Source of the DNA: Bacteroidota bacterium
GTDB taxonomy: Bacteria > Bacteroidota > Bacteroidia > Chitinophagales > LD1
Length of the DNA stretch: 64,000 nt
Reading direction: 5' to 3'
NCBI GenBank assembly: GCA_018267385.1
Contig: JAFDYN010000025.1
Span: 1 to 64,000 of the forward strand
This document shows, in pieces, positions 32,828 to 41,891 of this stretch (position 1 is the stretch's first letter; every line of letters begins with the position of its first letter). The position numbers were made by a program, and so were the translations under genes. Under the pieces are notes generated by a model. It made no database searches and was not told where the DNA came from. It saw nothing but the letters and a program-made list of their open reading frames with translations.

Positions 32828-35559
32828 GATCCTGACAGATTTTCGCTGGTGAGCAAACTTTCATCTGACAGGCGAATCTGCAGGTGCTTTGCGTGCATAT
32901 TGGTCACTCCACCGTATACAAATTCATTAACGGCTTTCTTGTCATCTGCTTTTTCCTTGTGCGTAGCCGCATCACCTGCAATATATTCTTTGAATCCATC
33001 CCAGTGGCCTGTCTCGCGCAGGAAGCGGACCAATAAGGCCGTGATGCTATTGAGGCGCTCCGGCTCATTGTCAGGTTGCTTAGAGATGATGTAGAGCATT
33101 TCCTCCGGTCGTGTAGTAGCTACATAAAAGAGATTAACCATGTCCAGCAGAGAGTCAGCCATCTCTTTAATGTATAAATGACCGTAGGCCGTAGACTCCA
33201 GATCGGCCTGCACCGGAAGCGGAAATAGGTTGACATTCTCTACAAAGTCTTCTGTCAGCTCTGACCAGAGGTATTTCTTTGTATTGCGCAGCTTGAAGTC
33301 AGCATCAGGGATGATCACTACCGGATATTGCAAACCTTTGGCCTTGTGTATGGTCAGCACCCGCACAGCATCCATGCTCTCAGGATAGATGATGGACTTG
33401 CGATGTTTATTGGCCTCCCACCAGGTCAGAAACTCCGTAATGCGATTGCCGTTGCGCACCGAGTACTCCAGCACCTCATCCTGAAAAAATTGCGTAAAGG
33501 AATCTTCCTTATTGAGAAACGGGAATACACGAAACAAAGCCTGTATCAGCTCAGGCAAACGATTTTGCACCAGCCGGTCACTATCAAATGCCGTACTTGT
33601 CAGTTCTGATATATACCTCTCAAAGTCAACGTAAGCGCCGCGCAGGCGTGTGTGCACAGTCTGTCCATCACGGCTCATCTGGTCGGCAGCGGTGTAATAA
33701 AGCACCTCAGCCCGCCGTATCAGGTTATCCTTGTCAGACAGGTAGTATAAAAATGAAATAACGGCCCTTACTTCATAAGAGCTATTGATGAGCAAACTCT
33801 CTGATGAAACCACCGGTATATGCTGCTGTAGCAGGTAGGCCGCTATCTGGCTGCCTATACCATTGGTCCGCGTCAGTACGGCTATATCGCTCCAGCTATA
33901 GCCTCGGTCACGTACGCTCTGTATGAGTGCCTCTACATGCGCACAAAGCTTCTCCGTATAGTCGGCCTCATCCTCCTCGCAGTGCAGAAAGTCTATGGAT
34001 ACCATGCCACCTTCAGCCTCGCGGCCAGAGAGCTGTGCGTGCCCCGCATAAATATGCTGGTGCGCAAACTCCGGCTGAGCTGCGGCCACATCGTAAAACT
34101 GATTATTGAAGTCTATGATGCCCCTGCGGCTGCGGTAGTTTTTATTGAGTGATAGCTGCTCCACGCCATAGTTCATGATCGCTACCTCACGGGCCTGTAG
34201 CATATAGTTGCCGTCACTCTTGTATACTTGAGGCAAAGCTGCAAACTGCTCTACCTCTCCCCCGCGAAAACGATAGATGGCCTGCTTGCCATCTCCTACT
34301 ATCAGGCTGTCCTCCACTTTCAGCTGGCTATTCTCTATCAGCGGGAGCAGGTTGTGCCATTGTAGCACCGAAGTATCCTGAAACTCATCTATCAATACGC
34401 TATCGTACCAATCGCCTATGCGCTCATAGATGATCGGAGCATCCTGCTCGTTTACGATCCGGCTGATACGTTTTTGAAATTCGCTGATGTGCAGGATATT
34501 ATTTTCAACCTTATACTCTTCCAGCATCCGCTTGATCTCAGTCAGCAGCATGAAAGAGTAGATATTTTTCAGTAGCAGTTTAGCCAGGATATAATCAGAT
34601 TCACCTTGCCTTGAGTGCTGTACCTGCTCGTAGTATCCTGCTATACGGTCCTTGATGGCTTCTACCTTCGCCTTCTCTGCCGACGATATTTTGCCGGAGG
34701 TCCATTTGTCTTCGTGGATGGTCTTTTGTACGTAGCTATTGGGTTCCAGCCTGGCAGACGCAGTATCAGTAGCTATATTGAGCAGGTACTTATAAATGCT
34801 GGCCCTGGATTGATAAAAGTGAGACTCATCCAGTCCATTGGCATGTATCAGCTCTATAGCTGCACGGGCAGGTTCAGCCAGCTGGTTTTCATATGATGCC
34901 TTGACAGCATATAGCCGGTCACGCACTTTGGCAAAGTCATCGAGACTAAACGCCGACAGGCGGTCTACAAACTCATATGCCTCCTCATTGAATAGCTCCT
35001 GGGAGAAATTGATCAGTGAATATTCGAGATTCCATCCTTTACCTTCATTGAGATTGTTTTCAGCAAAATCTATCAGGGCCCTTGTGATCTGACTGGTGCC
35101 ATCATCATTCACCTTATCCAGTAGCTTCTCTACTGCTTTGGTCAGCAGCTCTGTGCTGTCCATTTCTATTTCAAAATTGGAGGAGATCTGCAGGTCGTAT
35201 GCAAAGGACCGGATGAGCCGGTGCACAAAACTATCGATGGTAGAGATAGAAAAGTCGGAGTAGTTGTGCAGGATGTCCAGTAGTAAAGTCTGAGCTCTTT
35301 TCCCTAGCTCTTCGGCTGTTATCTCTAGTGCTGCGGTGAGGTCCTGGGAGAGGCTCCGGGTCTTCTCGCTAGCCTCTGCCAGCCCTCCGAGCGCTGAGAT
35401 GACACGCTCTTTCATTTCATTAGCAGCCTTATTGGTAAAGGTGATGGCAAGGATGTGCCTGTATTTATCTGCCTCTCCGCGCAGCGCTATACGCAGGTAC
35501 TCCCGGACCAGAGTATAGGTCTTGCCTGATCCCGCAGATGATTTATAGATGCGCAGCAT
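32824..35559 (-). CDS. AddA/UvrD-like superfamily I helicase
   Basis: 911 residues. Walker A SSAGSGKTYTL (7-17), motif Ia ILAITFTNKAANEMKER, Walker B VLIDEFQDTS, motif III GDGKQAIYRFRGGE, motif IV LNKNYRSR and motif V/VI VLTIHKAKGLQYPVV and YVATTRPEEML define a UvrD/AddA helicase. The protein stops shortly after motif VI, with no PD-(D/E)XK nuclease domain visible at its C-terminus, unlike classical AddA. The single nuclease of the pair is therefore probably the one on the adjacent protein. Overlaps that gene by 4 bp (ATGA). Confidence 0.88.
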   Translation of the reverse strand: MLRIYKSSAGSGKTYTLVREYLRIALRGEADKYRHILAITFTNKAANEMKERVISALGGLAEASEKTRSLSQDLTAALEITAEELGKRAQTLLLDILHNYSDFSISTIDSFVHRLIRSFAYDLQISSNFEIEMDSTELLTKAVEKLLDKVNDDGTSQITRALIDFAENNLNEGKGWNLEYSLINFSQELFNEEAYEFVDRLSAFSLDDFAKVRDRLYAVKASYENQLAEPARAAIELIHANGLDESHFYQSRASIYKYLLNIATDTASARLEPNSYVQKTIHEDKWTSGKISSAEKAKVEAIKDRIAGYYEQVQHSRQGESDYILAKLLLKNIYSFMLLTEIKRMLEEYKVENNILHISEFQKRISRIVNEQDAPIIYERIGDWYDSVLIDEFQDTSVLQWHNLLPLIENSQLKVEDSLIVGDGKQAIYRFRGGEVEQFAALPQVYKSDGNYMLQAREVAIMNYGVEQLSLNKNYRSRRGIIDFNNQFYDVAAAQPEFAHQHIYAGHAQLSGREAEGGMVSIDFLHCEEDEADYTEKLCAHVEALIQSVRDRGYSWSDIAVLTRTNGIGSQIAAYLLQQHIPVVSSESLLINSSYEVRAVISFLYYLSDKDNLIRRAEVLYYTAADQMSRDGQTVHTRLRGAYVDFERYISELTSTAFDSDRLVQNRLPELIQALFRVFPFLNKEDSFTQFFQDEVLEYSVRNGNRITEFLTWWEANKHRKSIIYPESMDAVRVLTIHKAKGLQYPVVIIPDADFKLRNTKKYLWSELTEDFVENVNLFPLPVQADLESTAYGHLYIKEMADSLLDMVNLFYVATTRPEEMLYIISKQPDNEPERLNSITALLVRFLRETGHWDGFKEYIAGDAATHKEKADDKKAVNEFVYGGVTNMHAKHLQIRLSDESLLTSENLSGS

Positions 35560-35612
35560 CTATCAAATATAAAGATTAGGTTCATGCAGTTAGCGCATGG
35601 TGAATAACTTCT

Positions 35613-36266
35613 CTAGACGGGTTTTGTGGCGCGGACCATCTCTCTTTTGCCGGGAGGGCCGGGCAACTTCTCTATGATCAGGCCCGCCTCCTGCATATTC
35701 CTGCGTACATACCCTTTTGAGCAGTAGGTCACAAGCTGCCCCTCGCCAGCCATAGCAACATATATCCTATGGAATATATCTGCCGACCAGAGCTCGGGCT
35801 GCTTCTCGGGAGAGAAGGCATCAAAATATACAATATCCTGTCCGGCAGGTACTATGATATCCGTGAGAGATCCTTGCATCTTGTGCAGCGTAAAACAATC
35901 TGCGAGTTTGACCGTTTCACCCCACGACGCCGAGTGCAGCATCCGGAATTTATCTTCATGCCCCTGAAACAAAGACGCCAGATTGATCTCCATCAGTATC
36001 TGATCAGATACCGGGTATAGCTCAATGCCGGTATAATTTACCACTAAACCATACTCTTCGGCGTATATCCATGTGAGCAGCGCATTGAGTCCTGTACCAA
36101 AACCTACCTCGAAAATTTGCAACTCCCCTACCTTCGCGTTTGCCAGGCCGTTTTTTATAAAGACATGCTGTGACTCTGTCAGCGCTCCTCTGCGAGAATG
36201 ATATATTTCATCAAACCGCTCAGAGTAAATAGTATGAGATCCATCTTCAGTCAGTAGCAGCTTCAT
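35613..36266 (-). CDS. mnmD: tRNA U34 (5-methylaminomethyl-2-thiouridine) methyltransferase
   Basis: 217 residues, matching the MnmC2-like single-domain MnmD. Begins LTEDGSHTIYSERFDEIYHSRRGALTES; SAM motif EVGFGTGLNALL at 53-64; DAFSPEKQPELW and TYCSKGYVRRNMQEAG follow; ends PPGKREMVRA. Converts nm5s2U to mnm5s2U at the tRNA wobble position. The FAD domain of fused MnmC is missing, as usual here. Overlaps ndh by 4 bp. Confidence 0.9.
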   Translation of the reverse strand: MKLLLTEDGSHTIYSERFDEIYHSRRGALTESQHVFIKNGLANAKVGELQIFEVGFGTGLNALLTWIYAEEYGLVVNYTGIELYPVSDQILMEINLASLFQGHEDKFRMLHSASWGETVKLADCFTLHKMQGSLTDIIVPAGQDIVYFDAFSPEKQPELWSADIFHRIYVAMAGEGQLVTYCSKGYVRRNMQEAGLIIEKLPGPPGKREMVRATKPV

Positions 36267-37558
36267 ACTTTTACTTCGCTGTCTTTTCTGACAAATGGCC
36301 GGATGATCAGACGTATATTCCGGTCATAGCTCACATAGTTCCACAGCCAGTTGAAAAGTGTCACAACCCTATTGCGAAAACCTACGATAGACATCAGGTG
36401 GACGAGCAGCCAGGTGACCCAACCTACAAAGCCGCCAAAAGATATTTTGCCGACCTCTACTACAGCCCTGTTTCTACCTATCGTAGCCATAGACCCTTTA
36501 TCAAAGTAGTCGAACGATTTTGTCGGTTCTCCTTTGATCAGGTGCTGTATATTTTTTGCGAGCGTATGCCCCTGCTGTATCGCCACGGGCGCGACCTGCG
36601 GATGGCCTTTCGGATATTCGTCAGTGACCATGTAGGCCATATCTCCTATTGCAAAGATATTATCGTACCCTTTTACGCGATTGACATCATCTACTACATA
36701 TCTTTTGGTAGGTGTGATCGCGTCCTGGCTCAGGCCTTCTATCATTTGTCCTTTCACACCAGCTGCCCAGATCAGGTTTGCGGCGGTGATATTTTTGCCG
36801 GAGGCAGTCGTGATCTCGTGGCCATCATATCTGGTCACTTTCACATTTAGCCAGACCTCTGCACCGAGCTCCTGTAGGTACCGCACAGACTTAGCCCTGT
36901 TAGCCTCATTCATCATAGATAGCAGCCTATCGCCGGATTCTATCAGGATGACCCTCATCTTGCGAAAATCCAGCTCCGGGTAGTCATTGGGCAGCACATG
37001 CTTTTTCAGCTCACACAGAGCGCCTGTCAGCTCTACTCCTGTAGGCCCGCCACCTACCACCACAAAGGTCATCAAGGCATCGCGCTCCTCGGTAGATTCG
37101 ACCAGCAGCGCCTTTTCAAAATTCTGCAGTATCAACGATCGCAGGTTCAGCGCCTCTACTACAGATTTCATCGGCATGCTTTTTTCAGCCAAGCCTTCTA
37201 TCCCAAAGAAATTTGTAGTGGTGCCGGTAGCCATTACCAGATAATCATATCTGCAAGTCCCTATCGTAGTCTCTATGGTCTTCTGTTCTGGGTCTATGCG
37301 GGTCACCTCTCCCCACCGGTAGTGAAAATTCTTATGCCCTTTGAAAAGCTTGCGGATGGGGTAGACTATTGAGTCGGCCTCCAGACCAGAGGTGGATACT
37401 TGATAGAGCAAGGGTTGAAATGTGTGGTAGTTATTTTTGTCTATCAGCACGACCTGTACAGGCGCATCAAATAGCCTTTTGGACAGCTCCAGGCCACCGA
37501 AACCGCAACCAATGATAACCACTCGTGGCAAATGAACCTCTGGTATGTTAATTTTCAT
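36263..37558 (-). CDS. ndh: NAD(P)H dehydrogenase, type II (Ndh-like)
   Basis: 431 residues. Two Rossmann folds: FAD site VVIIGCGFGGLELSKRL near the start and NADH site FVVVGGGPTGVELTGAL near 165. DNIFAIGDMAY binds FAD, and QVAPVAIQQG lines the quinone tunnel. A C-terminal hydrophobic/amphipathic segment (VTWLLVHLMSIVGFRN..FNWLWNYV) anchors it to the membrane. Oxidises NADH and reduces menaquinone without pumping protons. Upstream gene of the ndh-mnmD pair. Confidence 0.92.
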   Translation of the reverse strand: MKINIPEVHLPRVVIIGCGFGGLELSKRLFDAPVQVVLIDKNNYHTFQPLLYQVSTSGLEADSIVYPIRKLFKGHKNFHYRWGEVTRIDPEQKTIETTIGTCRYDYLVMATGTTTNFFGIEGLAEKSMPMKSVVEALNLRSLILQNFEKALLVESTEERDALMTFVVVGGGPTGVELTGALCELKKHVLPNDYPELDFRKMRVILIESGDRLLSMMNEANRAKSVRYLQELGAEVWLNVKVTRYDGHEITTASGKNITAANLIWAAGVKGQMIEGLSQDAITPTKRYVVDDVNRVKGYDNIFAIGDMAYMVTDEYPKGHPQVAPVAIQQGHTLAKNIQHLIKGEPTKSFDYFDKGSMATIGRNRAVVEVGKISFGGFVGWVTWLLVHLMSIVGFRNRVVTLFNWLWNYVSYDRNIRLIIRPFVRKDSEVKV

Positions 37559-37663
37559 ATCTCAGAATTTTTGCGCTGCAAAGGTAGGTGTTTCACATTT
37601 CATTTAATGCCATATTCAAACTAAAATTGTACCAATAAACGCCATACCGCAAAAACATCAGTC

Positions 37664-38383
37664 ATGGAGAAAAAGACAAAAGCTACCTGCCACATCACTG
37701 GTCTGGAGCACGACCTGGACGAACTGATACCCGGAGATGATGTACGGGAATCCCTGCTAGAGGAGATACGGAAAGACCATCCTGATTTTAATGAAAACTC
37801 ATACATATCTACCCGCGAGTTATTTCGCTACCGGATGCGGCAGATGGAAAACATCGTGAAGCAGGAAGTAGGCGAAATGACAGAGCTGGAATCACAGGTG
37901 CTGGACAAGCTGAGATCCAATACTTTCATATCTGACAATGTAGAGCCGGATATAGAGGCCGAGGCTACCGTAGGTGAACGCCTGGCAGACAAGATAGCCG
38001 AGTTTGGTGGTAGCTGGAGCTTTATCATTTTCTTCCTAAGCATCATGGCGGTATGGATGGGGCTGAACGTAGTAGTCTACAAAGAGAAGGGCTTTGACCC
38101 ATATCCATTCATCCTGCTCAATCTTGCGTTGTCGTGCCTCGCGGCACTACAGGCTCCGGTCATCATGATGAGCCAAAACAGGCAAAACGATAAGGACCGG
38201 GCCCGAAGTGAGCACGACTATCAGGTCAACCTGGCCGCTGAGCTGCAGGTTCGGCTGCTACACGATAAGATAGACCACATGATGCTAAACCAGCACAAAC
38301 AGATAGTGGAGATACAGCAGCTACAGCTCGAGATGCTGCAGGAACTGGTAGAAAAAGTAGAGAAAGGAAAACCCAAGACTTAG
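37664..38383 (+). CDS. DUF1003 membrane protein
   Basis: 239 residues. DUF1003 signature: CHITGLEHDLDELIPGD at the start, ERLADKIAEFGGSWSFI before the first helix, and two transmembrane helices (about 116-137 and 145-168) ending QAPVIMMSQNRQ. A long C-terminal coiled coil (about 185-236) follows. Function of the family is unknown. Divergent from ndh; its stop interlocks with the gpmI stop. Confidence 0.9.
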   Translation: MEKKTKATCHITGLEHDLDELIPGDDVRESLLEEIRKDHPDFNENSYISTRELFRYRMRQMENIVKQEVGEMTELESQVLDKLRSNTFISDNVEPDIEAEATVGERLADKIAEFGGSWSFIIFFLSIMAVWMGLNVVVYKEKGFDPYPFILLNLALSCLAALQAPVIMMSQNRQNDKDRARSEHDYQVNLAAELQVRLLHDKIDHMMLNQHKQIVEIQQLQLEMLQELVEKVEKGKPKT

Positions 38384-39906
38384 AACAAAGCTTTTCCCGT
38401 CATTTCATGAGGCTGTGGCAATCCCATCAACTTCAGTACTGTAGGTGCTATATCAGATAGTCCCCCGTTTTTCAGATCCGGCTTTAGCTCATTGTCTATC
38501 AGGAACAGCGGTACGGGATTTTTAGTGTGAGCAGTATTGGGCGAGCCGTCATCATTGATCACATAGTCTGCATTGCCGTGATCTGCGGTCAGCAGTATGG
38601 CATAGCCATTTGCCAGACAGGTCGTGACCAGCTTCTCCACGCAGTTATTGACGGCCTCACAGGCTTTGACCACCGCACTGAAGACGCCCGTATGCCCTAC
38701 CATATCAGCATTGGCATAGTTCAGGCAGATAAAGTCGGGCTGCCTTTCGTTGATATATTTTACCGCTCTGTCGGTCAGTCCAAATGCGCTCATCTCAGGC
38801 TGCAGGTCATAGGTAGCTACCTTGGGAGAAGGCTCCATGATCCGCTCCTCTCCCGGGAATAGCGTCTCCCGCCCGCCGCTGAAAAAGAAGGTGACGTGCG
38901 GATATTTCTCCGTTTCGGCTGCGCGCAGTTGAGTCTTGCCGGCGTCAGATACCACCTCTCCGAGGGTCATGGTCAGGTCGTCATTAGAGAAAATATTCTT
39001 GACATTCCGGAAGGTATGGTCATAGATAGTGAGGGTAGTATAGTTGAGATCCAGTTTTTTCATGCCCTGCTCAGGGAAATCCTGCTGCGTCAGCGCCTTT
39101 GTGATCTCCCGGCAGCGGTCAGTACGAAAGTTGAAACATAATACTGCGTCTCCATTCCTGATCAGGGAGAGTGGCGTGCCCGCAGCATCGGTCACGAGTA
39201 CAGGCTTGATAAATTCATCTGTGACATCGGCATCGTATGATTCTTTCACAGCTGCCAGCGCGTCAGTGGTTTTCTTGCCCTCGCCCTTTACCAGCATGTT
39301 ATAGGCCAGTTGTATACGCTCCCATCGGTTATCCCGATCCATAGCGTAATAGCGACCGCAGACAGAGGCTATCCTGCCTGCAGAGGTTTTCAGAAAAGTC
39401 TTGAGATCTGTCAGATAGCGCAGGCCGCTGCGAGGGTCAGTATCCCTGCCATCAGTAAAAGCATGAATGAAAACCTGATCGGCGCTGAGTCCATTTGCCT
39501 TGGCTATATCACAGATAGCGCGCAGGTGTGCAGTATGAGAGTGTACTCCGCCATCTGATACCAGTCCCATCAGGTGCAGCGGTTTTTGATTTTCACGGCA
39601 GTACCTGATGGTATCGAGTAGTGTCAGATTTCTGGCCAGCTCTCCATCCCGCACGGCGACATTGATACGGAGCAGCTCCTGGTACACCACTCTGCCCGCT
39701 CCGATATTGAGGTGACCCACCTCACTATTGCCCATCTGGCCATCAGGCAGGCCCACAGCTTCTCCGTGAGTGATGAGCTCAGAGTGCGCATATTTCGTGT
39801 ATAAGCTATTGATAAAGGGCACATTGGCCTGGGCTATGGCGCTGCGCTCCGGCTGGCTGCCATGGCCCCAACCGTCCATGATGATGAGGGCTACCTTGCG
39901 ATTCAT
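38380..39906 (-). CDS. gpmI: 2,3-bisphosphoglycerate-independent phosphoglycerate mutase
   Basis: Interconverts 3- and 2-phosphoglycerate in glycolysis with two Mn ions. 508 residues, the normal length. Asp11 in IIMDGWG and nucleophile Ser61 in GNSEVGHLNIGAG; the metal-binding stretches HAFTDGRDTDPRSG, NYANADMVGHTG and LTADHGNADYV are all intact. Overlaps the convergent DUF1003 gene by 4 bases at the stop codons. Confidence 0.96.
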   Translation of the reverse strand: MNRKVALIIMDGWGHGSQPERSAIAQANVPFINSLYTKYAHSELITHGEAVGLPDGQMGNSEVGHLNIGAGRVVYQELLRINVAVRDGELARNLTLLDTIRYCRENQKPLHLMGLVSDGGVHSHTAHLRAICDIAKANGLSADQVFIHAFTDGRDTDPRSGLRYLTDLKTFLKTSAGRIASVCGRYYAMDRDNRWERIQLAYNMLVKGEGKKTTDALAAVKESYDADVTDEFIKPVLVTDAAGTPLSLIRNGDAVLCFNFRTDRCREITKALTQQDFPEQGMKKLDLNYTTLTIYDHTFRNVKNIFSNDDLTMTLGEVVSDAGKTQLRAAETEKYPHVTFFFSGGRETLFPGEERIMEPSPKVATYDLQPEMSAFGLTDRAVKYINERQPDFICLNYANADMVGHTGVFSAVVKACEAVNNCVEKLVTTCLANGYAILLTADHGNADYVINDDGSPNTAHTKNPVPLFLIDNELKPDLKNGGLSDIAPTVLKLMGLPQPHEMTGKALF

Positions 39907-40015
39907 TGCACTAAAAACTTACTTCGACTTTTTAAATAAAATACTTGATTATCTCAATAATTGGCACGAATTTCGTAAGAATAGCGATAGTTTCACAAAT
40001 TGTATCAAAATTAAA

Positions 40016-40411
40016 ATGAGAGCCTTATATAAACTCTTTGCGGTCCTCTTTATCAGTACGACTTTCTTTGTCAGTGCGAGCCAGGCGCAAAGTTTTGATA
40101 ACATAGAATCTGCCATCGGCTCCGGCGATGTATCTACTCTGTCACAATACTTTTCCGGCAATGTGGAGATACATATCCGCGATGCACAAAACTCATACAG
40201 CAAATCTCAGGCTGAAGCCGTATTGAAAAACTTTTTTATCTCACACTCGCCCAGGTCTTTCTCTGTACAACACAGGGGTGAATCTCCCGGCGGTGCCAAG
40301 TACTTTATGGGCAATCTGTCTACTACAGCCGGCTCCTACAGGACCTATGTCTATGCCAAACAGGTCAATGGCGTCTTTGCCATACAGGAGATACGCTTTG
40401 AGGAGCAGTAG
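40016..40411 (+). CDS. Secreted DUF4783 protein
   Basis: 131 residues from ATG 40016; the frame runs open upstream into gpmI, but the signal peptide MRALYKLFAVLFISTTFFVSASQAQ fixes the start. The mature part has the DUF4783 pattern: IESAIGSGDVSTLSQYFSGNVEI, then SKSQAEAVLKNFF, then F..HRG, an NTF2-like helix-sheet arrangement. Restricted to Bacteroidota; function unknown. Confidence 0.87.
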   Translation: MRALYKLFAVLFISTTFFVSASQAQSFDNIESAIGSGDVSTLSQYFSGNVEIHIRDAQNSYSKSQAEAVLKNFFISHSPRSFSVQHRGESPGGAKYFMGNLSTTAGSYRTYVYAKQVNGVFAIQEIRFEEQ

Positions 40412-40511
40412 GACTATCACTGACCTTTCATTCAACTACCACTTTTTCCGACTCACTGCTACCACAGCTCACTCAGGCATTCTGTAATTTTGCATTGAAA
40501 TTTCTGATGCA

Positions 40512-41789
40512 ATGCGTGCTTGTATGTTACTCGGTTTTTTGAAGATATTTCTATCTGTCTCTTTTCTTGCCTGCACCTGCCTGATGCCGGTTCGCGCAGC
40601 TGATGCCACTCCTGCCAAAGCCGGCGATATAGTCAGCTATGACCTGATCAAAAACTACCCTCAGGAGGAGTTGAAGGCTTTTTTCAAGCAGCAGCATATC
40701 CCCAGTGTCATGCTCGGGGTGAAGCAGGGTATCAACATCTATCAGGTCATCTACCTGACCACCTATGCAGATGGCTCTCTGGTCAGGGCGTCGGGTATGC
40801 TGTTTGTCCCTCAGGCCAATACGGAGCCCGCCCCTACTATGATCTACAACCATGGTACAGAGATTTGCCGGGAGAGTATTTTTGATGGCACAGGAGAGCA
40901 AAGCATTTGCCTGGCTTTTGCCACTGATGGCTACATCGTGCTCTGTCCGGACTATATAGGCAAGGGCCTGGGTGACCGCTCGCAGCTATACCTCGATGCC
41001 AAAACAGAAGCCGGAGCATCTGTAGATATGCTGATCGCAGTGAATGATCTGCTACCATCGCTGCAGATCAAAAAAGGAGATCAGCTATTTGTGACCGGAT
41101 ACTCGCAGGGTGGCCATGCTGCTATGGCTACGCACAGACTGCTTCAGGCTCAGTATTCCGATCGGTTTCCTGTGACCGCCTCCTCTCCCATGAGTGGCCC
41201 GTACGATGTGGAAAATACAGTGTACACCACACGCAGGAAGCACTACGACTACCCCGGCTACCTGGCTTTTATGCTTGCGTCCTTTTATGAGACACAAGGA
41301 GGTATGCAGCTGATGAGAGATGCGCTGGTAGCCCCATATGATACGATCCTGCCTAAACTGGTAGATGGAGCATGGCCCATGGAGGTGATCGATGCTAATA
41401 TGCCCGATACGGCCTTTCAGGCGGTAAAAAATGAATTCTATCTGGATTTTGAGCAAAACAAAAACTCGCCCTTCAGACGGTATCTCGCCTCAAACAATGT
41501 ATACGACTGGAAGCCCGATGCCCCGGTGCAGCTCTGCTATTGCAAAGGCGACGAACAGGTGACCTACAAAAACTCCCTCACCGCCTACGAGACTATGAAG
41601 AAGAATGGAGCCAGGCATGTAGAGCTGTGGCAGGCTGGCCGTAAGTTTCATCATGTCAATTGTGCCCTCTTTGCAGTGATCTATACCAAAATGTTTTTCG
41701 ATGAGTTTCGGGAGGGCAGACCCATGCGCCATGGTCCACTTTACAAACGGCTGCTGCTGGATATAGGCAAGCTCGCTGTCAAACCCTGA
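40512..41789 (+). CDS. Secreted alpha/beta hydrolase (secretory lipase/esterase type)
   Basis: 425 residues with a signal peptide (about 1-30). Nucleophile Ser198 lies in GYSQGGHAAM, the NHGTE region carries the oxyanion loop, and a candidate catalytic His is in KFHHVNC near the C-terminus. The Asp is probably in CYCKGDEQV. The layout resembles secretory lipases and S9-like esterases acting on small esters. It hydrolyses an unknown ester outside the cytoplasm. A second Met at residue 5 is an alternative start. Confidence 0.82.
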   Translation: MRACMLLGFLKIFLSVSFLACTCLMPVRAADATPAKAGDIVSYDLIKNYPQEELKAFFKQQHIPSVMLGVKQGINIYQVIYLTTYADGSLVRASGMLFVPQANTEPAPTMIYNHGTEICRESIFDGTGEQSICLAFATDGYIVLCPDYIGKGLGDRSQLYLDAKTEAGASVDMLIAVNDLLPSLQIKKGDQLFVTGYSQGGHAAMATHRLLQAQYSDRFPVTASSPMSGPYDVENTVYTTRRKHYDYPGYLAFMLASFYETQGGMQLMRDALVAPYDTILPKLVDGAWPMEVIDANMPDTAFQAVKNEFYLDFEQNKNSPFRRYLASNNVYDWKPDAPVQLCYCKGDEQVTYKNSLTAYETMKKNGARHVELWQAGRKFHHVNCALFAVIYTKMFFDEFREGRPMRHGPLYKRLLLDIGKLAVKP

Positions 41790-41891
41790 TCTCTCACAAT
41801 ACCTTTTTTACAAAATATATGCTGTAAGAAGCTTTACCTCCTGTCATTGTATCGCCGTATCTTTAAGTCTACTTTAAGGTAAAATGTATAC

